From Pantoea sp. 18069 (GTDB lineage: Bacteria > Pseudomonadota > Gammaproteobacteria > Burkholderiales > Burkholderiaceae_C), in contig NZ_CACSJA010000013.1 of NCBI RefSeq assembly GCF_902706035.1, positions 82,986 to 146,985 of the forward strand: 64,000 nucleotides of DNA, in the 5' to 3' direction. The notes below the pieces were generated by a model, which was given only the letters and a program-made list of their open reading frames with translations, was not told the origin of the DNA and made no database searches. The position numbers and the translations under genes are program-made. Position 1 is the stretch's first letter, and each line of letters starts with the position of its first letter. Of the stretch, positions 35,037-46,283 are shown piece after piece.

Positions 35037-37892
35037 ATGCATCGTTGGAAACTCTCTGCGCTGGCCGCTGCGGCCCTCGTCTCTGTCAGCCTGACGGCCA
35101 CCGACGCCTGGGCCCTGGCGCTGGGCCGCATCAGCATACAGTCCGCCCTGGGCGAGCCGCTGCGCGCGGAAGTGGAGCTGCCCCAGATCACTGCCGCCGA
35201 AGCCGACAGCCTGCGCGCGACCATCGCCACGCCCGCCGTGTTCCGCGCCCAGGGCATGGAATACACGGCTACCGCGAGCCAGTTCCAGGTGCAGCTGCAA
35301 CGCCGCCCCGATGGCTCCGCCGTGCTGCGCCTGAGCAGCACGCAGCCCGTATCCGAGCCCTTTGTCGATCTGGTCATCGACGCCTCCTGGAGCGCGGGAC
35401 ATGTGGTGCGCAGCTACACCTTGCTGCTCGACCCGCCGCCATCGGCGCGCCAGGCCGCGCCCGGCGTGACCGCCGCGCCGCAGATCAGCGACTCCGCGCC
35501 TGCGGCGCAGGCCCCCCAGGCCCCGGCCTCCGCTCCCCGCGCGCCCGCGCGCGCTGCAGCGCCAGCATCCCCGGCCGCTGCGCCAACCCGCAACGCGCAA
35601 AAGCCCTCCACGCTCACGATTCGCTCTGGCGATACCGCGAGCCGCCTCGCCCTGGCCCATCGCCCGGCCGGTGTATCACTGGACCAGATGCTGGTCGCGA
35701 TGCTGCGCGCCAACCCCCATGCCTTCATCAGCGGCAATGTGAACCGCATGACGGCGGGCGCTGTGGTCGAAATGCCCGATCAGGCCGCCGCCCAGGCCAC
35801 GTCGGCCAGCGAAGCGCGGCAGATGGTCGCAGCGCAAAGCCAGGACTTCAACGAATACCGCCGCCGGCTCGCGGGCGCCGCCCCGCTCGCGGCCGTGACC
35901 ACGGCCCAGCGCAGCGCCAGCGGCAATGTCGAAGCCCAGGTCCAGGACAGGAAAGCTTCGACGACCGCGCCCGACAAGCTCACGCTGTCCAAGGGCGCAC
36001 TGCAGGCCAGCCAGAATGCCGACGAACGCCTGGCCCAGGAAAAGCAGGCCCAGAGCCAGTCCGAGCGGCTTGCCGAACTCGCGCGCAACCTCAATGAACT
36101 GCAGAACGTCGCCAGTGCCACACCGGCAGCAACCGCCGTTGCGGGCGCCGCTGCGACGACCGACGCTCCGGCTGCAGGCTCGCCCGCAGCAGGCCTGGCG
36201 GTGCCTGGCATACCGGCAGCGGGCGTACCGGCAGCGGGCATGCCGGCAACGGACGTACCGGCAGCCGACACCCCTGCAGCAGACACACCCGCTCCGGACA
36301 CACAGGCTGCTGCCGATGGCACAAGCCCTGCAGCCGATGCAGCCGCCACGCCGGAAGCGTCCACGCAGGCACCGGCCCCGGACGCCACCACCGATGCCGC
36401 ACCCGCTGCTGCGGCTGCGGCCCCTGCGCCCGCCGAAGCACCGGCCCAAGCGCCGGGCTTCATCGACACGCTGCGCGAAGATCCGGCGCTGCCGCTCGCG
36501 GGCGTGGGCCTGCTGGCCTTGCTGCTCGGCTACGCCGGCTACCGCCGGGTCCGCCAGCGCCGTCAGCAGGATGCAGCGGGCGACAGCCTGCTGCAGGCCG
36601 ATTCCTTCTTCGCTGCCGGCCAGGGCCAGCAGGTCGACACGGCGCACACCCAGTTCGGCAGCTCGACGGCCTATTCGCACAGCCAGCTCGATACCGGCGG
36701 CGAAGTCGACGCGGTGGCCGAGGCCGATGTCTACCTGGCCTACGGCCGCGACCTGCAGGCCGAAGAAATCCTCAAGGAAGCGCTGCGCAGCCAGCCCGAG
36801 CGTCTGGCCCTGCACCAGAAGCTCGCCGACATCTACGCCAAGCGCCAGGACCGCAAGGCTTTCGAAGCCGTGGCGCAAACCGTGTTCGCACTGACCGAAG
36901 GCCAGGGCGCGCCGTGGCTGCACCTGGCCGAACAGGGCCATGCGCTCGATCCTGAGAATGCACTGTATCAACCCGCAGCCGATGCGCTGCCCGGCGACAG
37001 CGCGGGCGCACAGACCCGTTCGGACATGGATGACCGCGCTGTCGCGCAGGCCTCCATCGCCGCCGCGCTCGGCGGACTTGCGGCCTCTGCGCTGCCGCCC
37101 GCCAAGGCCGAACCCGCGATGCTGCCGGACCTGGATCTCGATCTGCCCTCGGGCCTGGCCGACCCGTTGAAGCCCGCCTCGGCGCTGACAACCGACGAAC
37201 CAGGCGCGCAATCGCCCGACGCCATCGACTTCGAGCCGATCGAACCGATCTGGAAGCAACCTGCTTCGACCACGGCCGACACGCCAGCCCCGGCGCCCGA
37301 ACTGCCTGCAGTGCCCGAAAGCGCTTTTGACGCACTCGCCGACCTGCCGCCGGTGCCGCCCGCGAGCGCCACGCTGCCGGATCCGGCGCCCAGCCTCGAC
37401 AATGACGCTGCGGCGGTCGATACCGCGGCAGCCGATGCCCCCGCGCCTGCGCCTGCATTCACGCTGACCGACACGCCGGCCCCCGCTCCAGTGGCCGCCG
37501 ACATTTCGCCGCCCCATACGCCGGCGTCCGACCTCCCGGCGTTCGAGCTGACCGACACCGACGCGCCAAAGGCCGGGACCACGCCACCCGAAGTGCCGGC
37601 AACGCCTGCGGCGCCCGCCGCAACGCCCGCACCGGCTCCCGCTTTCGACTTCCTCGAGTTCGACCTGGGCAATCTTTCGCTGGACCTGGGCGACACCGCC
37701 CCCGCGGATGCGCTGTCCCAGAGCAGCCAGGCCGCCGCCGAAGACCCGCTCGCCACCAAGCTCGCGCTGGCCCAGGAGTTTGCGGCGATCGGCGACAGCG
37801 ACGGCGCGCGCACGCTGATCGAGGAAGTCATCGAAGAAGCCGAAGGTGAACTCAAAGAACGCGCGCAGCGCCTGCTTTCCGAAATCGATTGA
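35037..37892 (+). CDS. fimV: FimV family pilus-assembly/polarity protein
   Basis: Inner-membrane hub with a peptidoglycan-binding periplasmic part and a cytoplasmic TPR-like part; in Pseudomonas FimV supports type IV pilus assembly and polar signalling. The 951-residue protein has a signal peptide at 1-26 ([20 protein letters not shown]), the conserved FimV N-terminal domain starting [20 protein letters not shown], a LysM-like segment near 185-245 ([19 protein letters not shown]), a long Pro/Ala-rich stretch, a membrane helix at about 480-502 ([20 protein letters not shown]), a TPR-type region ([20 protein letters not shown]) and the FimV C-terminal domain [20 protein letters not shown]. Residues 375-430 hold imperfect [10 protein letters not shown] repeats. 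It sits upstream of truA as in other beta- and gammaproteobacteria. Confidence 0.92.
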   Translation: MHRWKLSALAAAALVSVSLTATDAWALALGRISIQSALGEPLRAEVELPQITAAEADSLRATIATPAVFRAQGMEYTATASQFQVQLQRRPDGSAVLRLSSTQPVSEPFVDLVIDASWSAGHVVRSYTLLLDPPPSARQAAPGVTAAPQISDSAPAAQAPQAPASAPRAPARAAAPASPAAAPTRNAQKPSTLTIRSGDTASRLALAHRPAGVSLDQMLVAMLRANPHAFISGNVNRMTAGAVVEMPDQAAAQATSASEARQMVAAQSQDFNEYRRRLAGAAPLAAVTTAQRSASGNVEAQVQDRKASTTAPDKLTLSKGALQASQNADERLAQEKQAQSQSERLAELARNLNELQNVASATPAATAVAGAAATTDAPAAGSPAAGLAVPGIPAAGVPAAGMPATDVPAADTPAADTPAPDTQAAADGTSPAADAAATPEASTQAPAPDATTDAAPAAAAAAPAPAEAPAQAPGFIDTLREDPALPLAGVGLLALLLGYAGYRRVRQRRQQDAAGDSLLQADSFFAAGQGQQVDTAHTQFGSSTAYSHSQLDTGGEVDAVAEADVYLAYGRDLQAEEILKEALRSQPERLALHQKLADIYAKRQDRKAFEAVAQTVFALTEGQGAPWLHLAEQGHALDPENALYQPAADALPGDSAGAQTRSDMDDRAVAQASIAAALGGLAASALPPAKAEPAMLPDLDLDLPSGLADPLKPASALTTDEPGAQSPDAIDFEPIEPIWKQPASTTADTPAPAPELPAVPESAFDALADLPPVPPASATLPDPAPSLDNDAAAVDTAAADAPAPAPAFTLTDTPAPAPVAADISPPHTPASDLPAFELTDTDAPKAGTTPPEVPATPAAPAATPAPAPAFDFLEFDLGNLSLDLGDTAPADALSQSSQAAAEDPLATKLALAQEFAAIGDSDGARTLIEEVIEEAEGELKERAQRLLSEID

Positions 37893-37944
37893 TGTTTTTT
37901 CTGCAGACCAACGCGGCGCCTCGCGTCCGCGGCAAGGACTTGCC

Positions 37945-38796
37945 ATGCGCATAGCCCTGGGAGTGAGTTACAACGGCCAGCGCTACAACGGCTGGCAAAG
38001 CCAGACCTCGGGCAATACGGTGCAGGACCATCTGGAAGCGGCCCTGGGCCGCTTCGCCACGCAGCCCGTGCCCACGGTCTGCGCGGGCCGCACCGATGCC
38101 GGCGTGCACGGCATCATGCAGGTTGCGCATTTCGACACCGAACTGGCGCGCACGCCGTTTTCCTGGGTGCGCGGCACCAACACCTTCCTGCCCGCGGACA
38201 TCGCGGTGCAATGGGCCCAGCCCGTGGGCGATGACTTCCACGCGCGCTTTTGCGCCACCCGGCGCCGTTATGCCTATGTGCTGCTGCAGTCGCCCGTGCG
38301 CCCCAGCGTCGAGGCCGGCCGCGTGGGCTGGGTGTTCCACGCGCTTGATGGTCAGGCCATGCAGGCCGCGGCCAGCCAGCTGCTGGGCGAGCATGATTTC
38401 TCCTCGTTCCGGGCCTCGGCCTGCCAGGCCAGGAGCCCGGTCAAGACCCTGCACCGGCTGGAGGTCTCGCGCCGCGCCGCGCCCGCGGGCGATGCGCTCA
38501 GCCGGCTGCACGGCCTGGGCCGCCCCGGCGAGCCGCCGATGGAAACCTGCTACTGGCATTTCGAGTTCGAAGGCAGCGCCTTCCTGCACCACATGGTGCG
38601 CAACATCATGGGCTGCCTGATCGCCATCGGCCAGGGCAAGCAGCCCGTGGACTGGATGCAGACCGTGCTCGCGGCGCGTTCGCGCGACGCCGCAGCGCCC
38701 ACCTTCTCGCCCGACGGGCTGTATTTCCTCGGTCCGGTCTACGACCCGGTCTGGGGCCTGCCGACGCGCGCCGCGGCATTCGATTGGCTGCCATGA
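37945..38796 (+). CDS. truA: tRNA pseudouridine(38-40) synthase TruA
   Basis: Isomerises uridines 38-40 in the anticodon stem-loop. The ATG at 37945 ([20 protein letters not shown]) is chosen over the open frame to 37846, which overlaps fimV. The 283-residue protein has the catalytic aspartate in [55 protein letters not shown] and [11 protein letters not shown]. Its stop overlaps the trpF start as ATGA. Confidence 0.97.
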   Translation: MRIALGVSYNGQRYNGWQSQTSGNTVQDHLEAALGRFATQPVPTVCAGRTDAGVHGIMQVAHFDTELARTPFSWVRGTNTFLPADIAVQWAQPVGDDFHARFCATRRRYAYVLLQSPVRPSVEAGRVGWVFHALDGQAMQAAASQLLGEHDFSSFRASACQARSPVKTLHRLEVSRRAAPAGDALSRLHGLGRPGEPPMETCYWHFEFEGSAFLHHMVRNIMGCLIAIGQGKQPVDWMQTVLAARSRDAAAPTFSPDGLYFLGPVYDPVWGLPTRAAAFDWLP

Positions 38797-39511
38797 ACCC
38801 GACTTCTCTCCCCCCGCTGCGCACGCGCATCAAGATCTGCGGCCTCACGCGTGAAGAGGACGTGGACCAGGCCGTGGCCGCGGGCGCCGATGCCATAGGC
38901 TTCGTGCTCTACGCGCCCAGCCCGCGCGCGGTGAGCATCGCGCGCGCCGCCCAGCTCGCGCGCCGGCTGCCGCCCTTCGTCACGCCGGTGCTGCTGTTCG
39001 TCAACGAAACGCCAGCGCGTATCCAGCAGGCCTGTGTGGAGATTCCCGGCGCCTGCCTGCAATTCCATGGCGACGAGTCGCCCGCGCAATGCCTCGAAGC
39101 CAGTGGCGGCCAGCGGCCGTTCCTGCGCGCGGCGCGGATTCCCCTTGGAGAAGCCGCTGCGGGCTTCGACCTCGTAGAATATGCACAGCGTTACTCTCAC
39201 GCCCAAGCCATCTTGCTCGATGCCCATGTGGACGGCTATGGCGGCGGCGGCAAGGCATTCAATTGGTCACTCCTTCCTCCAAGCGTAGCCTCTCACCTCG
39301 TTTTGTCTGGTGGACTCACGCCTGCAAACGTGACCGATGGCATTCAGCAGGTGCGCCCGCGTTGCAAGACGCTGGCCGTTGATGTCAGCTCGGGCGTAGA
39401 GGCCACGGGCCCCGACGGCCAAGCACTCAAAGGCGTCAAGGACGCCGACAAGATCCACCGCTTCGTTGCCGCTGTGCGTGCGGCCGATGCCCAACCACGG
39501 CAGAATTTGTA

Positions 39512-39512
<1 letters not shown>
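38793..39512 (+). CDS. trpF: Phosphoribosylanthranilate isomerase
   Basis: Amadori rearrangement in tryptophan synthesis. The 239-residue TIM-barrel protein starts at 38793 inside the truA stop and has [20 protein letters not shown] (catalytic Cys), [39 protein letters not shown] with the catalytic Asp, [10 protein letters not shown] and [19 protein letters not shown]. Its stop overlaps the trpB ATG as TAATG. Confidence 0.96.
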
Positions 39513-40761
<1,249 letters not shown>

Positions 40762-40765
<4 letters not shown>

Positions 40766-41571
40766 GCCGCATCGCCACCACATTCGAAAAACTCCAATCC
40801 GAAGGCCGCACAGCCTTGATCCCCTATGTCACGGCCGGCTTTCCGTTCGCCGCGATCACGCCCGCGCTGATGCACGGCATGGTCGAAGCGGGCTCCGACG
40901 TGATCGAGCTGGGCATCCCCTTCTCCGACCCCATGGCCGACGGCCCGACCATCCAGAAGGCCGGCGACAAGGCCCTGGCACTGGGCGTGGGCCTGGTCCA
41001 GGTGCTGGCCTATGTGCGCGAATTCCGCCAGAAGAACGACAGCACGCCCGTGGTGCTGATGGGTTACGCCAACCCGGTCGAGCGCTATGACCAGATCCAT
41101 GGCGAAGGCGCCTTCGTCAACGACGCCGCGAATGCCGGCGTCGACGGCATGCTGATCGTCGACTACCCGCCCGAAGAGTGCGAGGCTTTCGCGGCCGCGC
41201 TGCGCGCGCGCGACATGGACCTGATCTTCCTGCTGGCCCCGACCAGCACCGACGAGCGCATCCAGCAGGTCGCACGCGTGGCCAGCGGCTATGTCTACTA
41301 TGTCTCGCTCAAGGGCGTGACCGGCTCGGCGACGCTGGACCCGGCGGCCGTGGGCGCCATGCTGCCGCGCATCCGCAAGCATGTAAACATTCCCGTGGGC
41401 GTGGGTTTCGGCATCCGCGATGCGCAGACCGCCCAGGCCATCGGCGCGTTTTCCGATGCCGTGGTGATCGGCAGCCGCATCATCGAAATGCTCAACGACC
41501 AGCCGCATGAAAAAGTCGTCCCGCTGACCATTGACTTCCTGCGCGGCGTGCGCAAGGCACTGGACGCATAA
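40762..41571 (+). CDS. trpA: Tryptophan synthase alpha chain
   Basis: Cleaves indole-3-glycerol phosphate to indole. The 269-residue TIM barrel shows [12 protein letters not shown], the catalytic Glu in [43 protein letters not shown] with the catalytic Asp, and [11 protein letters not shown]. It ends the truA-trpFBA overlap chain; the next gene accD is about 200 bases on, across a dispersed repeat. Confidence 0.97.
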
Positions 41572-41591
41572 TGCAGCCCAGAACGTTAAGC

Positions 41592-41712
41592 ACCCCCTGA
41601 GCGACTTACGCCGGATGGCCGGCCCTCACTTCCCCCTCTCAACCTTCGGTGGAGGGGGACGGCAGCATCGCTGCGGGGCGGCCCTTGCTCGCTGCCCCCA
41701 CGCTGGGGCACG
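41592..41712 (-). repeat. Dispersed intergenic repeat, copy C (inverted)
   Basis: Read on the minus strand: GTGGGGGCAGCGAGCAAG, GGGCCGCCCCGCAGCGATG, CTGCCGTCCCCCTCCACCG, AAGGTTGAGAGGGGGAAG, then GTCGCTCAGGGGG. It is almost block-for-block identical to 20333-20446. It occupies most of the trpA-accD gap. Confidence 0.85.
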
Positions 41713-41768
41713 CCAGTTTCAGAGGCTGCAAGCATCGCTAGTGCCACGGAGAAAACAGAGGAAATATT

Positions 41769-42641
41769 ATGTCTTGGCTTGAAAAACTGCTGCCTGCCAA
41801 AATCCAGCACACCGACCCGACGGAACGCCACCAGATTCCCGAAGGTCTGTGGATCAAGTGCCCGTCCTGCGAGACCGTGCTCTATCAGGCCGACCTGGAA
41901 AAGAACCAGAACGTCTGCCCGACCTGTGGTCACCACCACCGCATCGGTGCGCGCGCGCGCCTGAACCATTTCCTCGATGCCGAAGGGCGTTACGAAATCG
42001 GCCAGGAAGTCGTGCCCGTCGATCCGCTCAAGTTCAAGGACAGCCGCAAGTACCCCGAACGCCTCAAGGAAGCGCTGGAAAACACCGGTGAGACCGATGC
42101 GCTGATCGTCATGGGCGGCGCCGTCAAGAGCGTCAACGTGGTCGTGGCCTGCTTCGAGTTCGACTTCATGGGCGGCTCCATGGGCTCGGTGGTCGGCGAG
42201 CGCTTCGTGCGCGGCGTCGAGACCGCGATCGAGCAGAAAGTGCCTTTCATCTGCTTTACCGCCACGGGTGGCGCACGCATGCAGGAAGGCCTGCTGAGCC
42301 TGATGCAGATGGCCAAGACCAATGCCGCGCTCACGCGCCTGGCCAAGAAGGGCCTGCCCTATATCAGCGTGCTGACCGACCCGACCATGGGTGGCGTGTC
42401 GGCCGGCTTTGCGTTCGTCGGCGACATCGTGATCGCCGAACCCAAGGCGCTGATCGGCTTTGCCGGCCCGCGCGTGATCGAAACCACGGTGCGCGTGAAG
42501 CTGCCGCCAGGCTTCCAGCGCGCCGAGTTCCTGCAGGAAAAGGGCGCGGTCGACATGATCGTCGAACGCCGCCAGCTGCGCGACACGGTGGCCAGCAGCC
42601 TGGCCATGCTTCAACGCCTGCCTGCTGACGCGGTGGCTTAA
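41769..42641 (+). CDS. accD: Acetyl-CoA carboxylase carboxyltransferase beta subunit
   Basis: With AccA transfers carboxyl from biotin to acetyl-CoA, the first step of fatty acid synthesis. The 290-residue protein has the N-terminal four-cysteine zinc ribbon (CPSC near residue 37 and CPTC near 56), then the crotonase-like domain with [37 protein letters not shown], and [17 protein letters not shown] with oxyanion glycines. GAGGAAA lies before the ATG. A strong terminator follows, so it is not cotranscribed with folC here. Confidence 0.97.
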   Translation: MSWLEKLLPAKIQHTDPTERHQIPEGLWIKCPSCETVLYQADLEKNQNVCPTCGHHHRIGARARLNHFLDAEGRYEIGQEVVPVDPLKFKDSRKYPERLKEALENTGETDALIVMGGAVKSVNVVVACFEFDFMGGSMGSVVGERFVRGVETAIEQKVPFICFTATGGARMQEGLLSLMQMAKTNAALTRLAKKGLPYISVLTDPTMGGVSAGFAFVGDIVIAEPKALIGFAGPRVIETTVRVKLPPGFQRAEFLQEKGAVDMIVERRQLRDTVASSLAMLQRLPADAVA

Positions 42642-42664
42642 AAAGAATCCCCTTGGGGTTCAGG

Positions 42665-42700
42665 AGCGGCCAGTGCAGCAGTGCATTGGCCGCTTTTTTT
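42665..42700 (+). terminator. Strong intrinsic terminator after accD
   Basis: AGCGGCCA and TGGCCGCT form the outer stem, with TGCA/TGCA pairing inside, followed by a run of T to 42700. Confidence 0.92.
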
Positions 42701-42704
42701 GTTT

Positions 42705-43080
42705 GCAGCATGCCGTTGCCTGACGGCAGGAGCCGGGTCTCGGCCCGGCGGCCGAGGTACTTTTCTTTGCCTCGCCAAAGAAAAGTACCCAAAAGAAAGG
42801 CGAGCCCTGCTGTCTGCGACCCTACGCGCAGCGTAGGGCAACCTGCCGTGCTCGGTCCCGGGCTGCACCGCGGAACTCGCTACGCGGCTACGCCGCTGCG
42901 CTCGAACAACCGCGGTGAGTCAGATTACGAAGCCTCCGTGTCCTTCGGCACTCCGGCCCAGCCCGGGCCCTGCGCGCGGCAGGCGCAGCCAGAAGGGCGG
43001 GGGCAGCCGTCAGCGCCATGACGAAGCAAGACAAAGCCTAGACCCGGCCCCTGCCCTCGGCAGAGGCATGCTACAAGCCA
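42705..43080. repeat. Long palindrome-rich dispersed repeat element
   Basis: A gene-free stretch of about 375 bases. It contains a perfect 13-base inverted repeat GTACTTTTCTTTG/CAAAGAAAAGTAC (42757-42788) with a 6-base loop, an 8-base one CCCTACGC/GCGTAGGG (42820-42838), and CACCGCGG/CCGCGGTG (42866-42917). The segment AAAGAAAAGTACCCAAAAGA followed by AAGGCG is a recognised hallmark of a repeat scattered in many Burkholderiales and Xanthomonadaceae genomes. No coding content is evident. Confidence 0.75.
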
Positions 43081-43113
43081 CGCAGATAGCGTAACTCGCA
43101 AGAGGCGCGAGGA

Positions 43114-43662
43114 CTACCTCAACACCCCCGCCTGCACATAAGCCAGCACCATCAGGCCGATCTGCAGCAGCACCAGCAACACCAGCGGCGACAAATCGAT
43201 GCCGCCGATCAGCGGCATGACCTTGCGCACCGGGCGCAGCAGGGGCTCGGCCAGGCGTTCGATGACGGCGGACAGCGGCGAGCGCGCCTGAACCCACGAC
43301 AGGATGACGTAGACCAGCACGATGCCCACGCAGCCCGAGAGCACCACCCGCACCACGCCGCACAGCGCCAGCCAGGGCAGCCACAGCACCAGCGTGTTCG
43401 CGCCCATCAGCAGCCACAGCAGCAGGTATTGCATCTGCTGCAGCAAGAAGGCCGCGATCGCGCTCGATGCGTCCCAGCGCCCGGACGCGGGCACTATCCT
43501 GCGCAGCGGCAGCACGATCCAGTCGGTCAGCGCGAACACCAGGCGGCCCACGGGGTTGGAGAAGGGAATGCGCTGGGCCTGCATGTACAGGCGCAGCAGA
43601 CACAGGCCGGTGAGCAAGCCCACCACGACGTCGAGCAGGAAAGTGATGATCTGGAAAAGCAT
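43114..43662 (-). CDS. YggT family membrane protein
   Basis: A 182-residue integral membrane protein with two YggT repeats: MLFQIITFLLDVVVGLLTGL then FSNPVGRLVFALTDWIVLPL, and a second set with VYVILSWVQARSPLSAVIER and LAEPLLRPVRKVMPLIGGID. Four to five membrane helices are predicted. The ATG at 43662 is used; the longer open frame up to 43797 has no protein-like character. The function is not settled; relatives are linked to osmotic tolerance and, in plastids and cyanobacteria, to membrane-complex or nucleoid organisation. It is divergent from the Lon-N gene. Confidence 0.92.
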   Translation of the reverse strand: MLFQIITFLLDVVVGLLTGLCLLRLYMQAQRIPFSNPVGRLVFALTDWIVLPLRRIVPASGRWDASSAIAAFLLQQMQYLLLWLLMGANTLVLWLPWLALCGVVRVVLSGCVGIVLVYVILSWVQARSPLSAVIERLAEPLLRPVRKVMPLIGGIDLSPLVLLVLLQIGLMVLAYVQAGVLR

Positions 43663-43774
43663 GTAGGAATTAAAGCAGCAAAGCTTGCGAAAAAAGCCCC
43701 CGGGACAGGCGCCTTGTGCCGGCAAGACAGCAACGTAGACACCGTGGGATGATAGTGGGCAAGGCCGGATCACC

Positions 43775-44410
43775 ATGACATTACCCCTGACCCTCACTTC
43801 CTTGCCGCTGTTCCCGCTGGGCAGCGTGCTGTTTCCCGGTGGCCGCCTGCCGCTGCGCGTGTTTGAAGTGCGTTATCTGGACATGGTGCGCAAATGCGCG
43901 CGCGCGGGCGCGCCGTTTGGCGTGGTGGCGCTGACCGAAGGCCACGAAGTGCGCCAGGCCGGCGCCCCACCCGAGCAGTTCCACGCCGTGGGAACGCTGG
44001 CCAAGATCGCCCAGCTGCAGTTTCCCCAGGCCGGGCTGATGCACCTGCTGTGCGAGGGTACGCAGCGCTTTCGCGTGCGCGAGCGCCGCTGCCTGCCGCA
44101 TGGCCTGTGGGTAGCCGATGTCGAGCTGATTGCCCCGGACCTGGTCGTTCCCGTGCCCGAGGACCTGCAGGCCGCAGCCCAGGCGCTGGACAAGCTGCTG
44201 CAGACGCTGCGCACCCAGCATGCGGACGACCCCGGCCTGGCCTTGCCCGACAGCCTGCATCTGCACGACTGCGGCTGGGTGGCCAACCGCTGGTGCGAGC
44301 TGCTGCCCCTGCCGACCACGCTGCGCCAGCAGTTGATGGAGCTTGAAAATCCACTGGTCAGGCTCGAGCTCGTGGCCGACGTTCTCGAGCGCACAGGCAT
44401 CGGTTTTTGA
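43775..44410 (+). CDS. LON peptidase N-terminal (substrate-binding) domain protein
   Basis: A 211-residue stand-alone copy of the Lon N-terminal domain without ATPase or protease domains. Typical are LTSLPLFPLGSVLFPGGRLP, LRVFEVRYLDMVRKC, FGVVAL, and a helical C-terminal half (DLQAAAQALDKLLQTLRTQH). Similar small proteins are widespread, and their role is thought to be substrate or partner binding. The gap to lysS contains no recognised site. Confidence 0.9.
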   Translation: MTLPLTLTSLPLFPLGSVLFPGGRLPLRVFEVRYLDMVRKCARAGAPFGVVALTEGHEVRQAGAPPEQFHAVGTLAKIAQLQFPQAGLMHLLCEGTQRFRVRERRCLPHGLWVADVELIAPDLVVPVPEDLQAAAQALDKLLQTLRTQHADDPGLALPDSLHLHDCGWVANRWCELLPLPTTLRQQLMELENPLVRLELVADVLERTGIGF

Positions 44411-44551
44411 GCCTGCGCAGGCCGCTCGGCGCCCTCGAACCCAAATGGCCCCACGGCCATTGCACACGCGCTCGCCCCAAGTCGGCTAAAAAAACTAAAA
44501 TCAAGGGTTTTGGCCCCGTTCCACCAGCGCTTGCCCGCTGGCGCTCTTTTC

Positions 44552-46111
44552 ATGTCTAACAGCAACACCACATCAGCGGCCGATACCGCCGCCCCGCAGG
44601 ACGAAAACCAACTGATCGCCGAGCGCCGCGAAAAACTCAAAAGCCTGCGCGAAGCCCAGGCCCAGGGCGGTGGTGTGACCTTCCCCAACGACTTCCAGCC
44701 CACGCACCATGCCGCTGCCATCCAGGCCGCGCATGCCGAGCAGGACGCCGAGGCCCTCGAAGCCGCTGCCGTCAGCGTGAGCGTGGGCGGGCGCATGATG
44801 CTCAAGCGCGTCATGGGCAAGGCCAGCTTCGCCACCGTGCAGGACGGCTCGCTGGGCGCGACCGGCGGCCGCATCCAGCTCTACATCACGCGTGACGCCA
44901 TCGGCGAAGACCTGTATGCGCAGTTCAAGCGCTGGGACCTGGGCGACATCATCGGTGCGACCGGCACGCTGATGAAGACCAAGACCGGCGAACTGTCGAT
45001 CAAGGTCACGCAGCTGCGCCTGCTCACCAAGAGCCTGCGCCCCATGCCCGACAAGTTCCACGGCATGGCCGACCAGGAACAGAAGTACCGCCAGCGCTAT
45101 GTCGACCTGATGATGGACGAGGACGCGCGCCGGCGCTTCACCGCGCGCTCGCGCGCCATCAGCGGCGTGCGCGAGTTCATGGTCGCGCACAACTTCCTCG
45201 AAGTCGAGACGCCCATGCTGCACCCTATCCCGGGCGGCGCGAACGCCAAGCCGTTTGTCACGCACCACAATGCGCTCGACCAGGAAATGTATCTGCGCAT
45301 CGCGCCCGAGCTCTACCTCAAGCGGCTGATCGTCGGCGGCTTCGAGCGCGTGTTCGAAATCAACCGGAGCTTTCGCAACGAAGGCATTTCGGTGCGGCAC
45401 AACCCTGAATTCACGATGATGGAGTTCTACGCCGCGTTCTGGAACTACCGCGACCTGATGGACTTCACCGAAAAGCTGATCCGCGACACCGCGCAAAAGG
45501 CCGTCGGCAGCCTGCAGCTGAGCTACGGCGGCAAGCCCGTGGACCTGGCCCAGCCTTTCGAGCGCCTGACCATCCGCGAAGCCATCGTCAAGTACACCGA
45601 GGCCGCAGACAACGTCGACCAGCGCGACTGGCTGATCCCCGCGTTGCGCAAGCTCGGCCTGACCGAGGAAAAGAACAAGCTTTCGGGCCGCACGCTGGCC
45701 AGCCTGCAGGTGCTGTACTTCGAGGAACTGGTCGAGGAAAAGCTCTGGAACCCGACCTTCATCATGGAGCACCCGACGGAAATCTCGCCGCTGGCGCGCG
45801 CCAACGACGAGCGCCCCGAAGTGACCGAGCGCTTCGAGCTCTACATCACGGGCCGCGAGTTCGGCAATGGCTTCAGCGAATTGAACGACGCCGAAGACCA
45901 GGCCGCGCGCTTCAACGCCCAGGTCGAGGCCAAGGACAGCGGCGATGACGAAGCCATGTTCTTCGACCACGACTTCGTGCGCGCGCTCGAATACGGCATG
46001 CCTCCCACGGGCGGCTGCGGCGTGGGCCTGGACCGCCTGATGATGCTGCTCACGGACAGCGCCAGCATCCGCGACGTGATCCTGTTCCCCGCGCTGCGAC
46101 GCGAACACTGA
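44552..46111 (+). CDS. lysS: Lysine--tRNA ligase (class II)
   Basis: Charges tRNA-Lys. The 519-residue class II synthetase starts at the ATG at 44552 ([20 protein letters not shown]). It has an OB-fold anticodon domain ([20 protein letters not shown]), motif 1 around [20 protein letters not shown], motif 2 [20 protein letters not shown], and motif 3 [21 protein letters not shown] peptide-chain release factor 2 gene often precedes lysS elsewhere, but not here. Confidence 0.98.
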   Translation: MSNSNTTSAADTAAPQDENQLIAERREKLKSLREAQAQGGGVTFPNDFQPTHHAAAIQAAHAEQDAEALEAAAVSVSVGGRMMLKRVMGKASFATVQDGSLGATGGRIQLYITRDAIGEDLYAQFKRWDLGDIIGATGTLMKTKTGELSIKVTQLRLLTKSLRPMPDKFHGMADQEQKYRQRYVDLMMDEDARRRFTARSRAISGVREFMVAHNFLEVETPMLHPIPGGANAKPFVTHHNALDQEMYLRIAPELYLKRLIVGGFERVFEINRSFRNEGISVRHNPEFTMMEFYAAFWNYRDLMDFTEKLIRDTAQKAVGSLQLSYGGKPVDLAQPFERLTIREAIVKYTEAADNVDQRDWLIPALRKLGLTEEKNKLSGRTLASLQVLYFEELVEEKLWNPTFIMEHPTEISPLARANDERPEVTERFELYITGREFGNGFSELNDAEDQAARFNAQVEAKDSGDDEAMFFDHDFVRALEYGMPPTGGCGVGLDRLMMLLTDSASIRDVILFPALRREH

Positions 46112-46283
46112 GCGCGGTTGTCGGCTTAGTTGTGACGGCGCTGCGGCGCCCGTTTACACTTGTATCACCCTCCCGCCATTTTGTGGGCAGGCATAGCCAG
46201 GCAGGTGGACCCTTGCACGCAAGGCCCAGGCCGGCTCGCTCGGACAAAGTCCTGCGAACCGGCGCCAGCCGCAGGAAACCGAT

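Noticed and set aside
35676..37952. 758-codon open frame opposite fimV
   Set aside because: Antisense of the Ala/Pro-rich fimV coding region; Arg/Gly/Cys repeats merely mirror that composition.
46112..46283. Cyclic di-GMP riboswitch upstream of the GGDEF gene
   Set aside because: CACGCAAGG and GGACAAAGTCC recall fragments of such elements, but the conserved GEMM core and its pairing scheme are not present.
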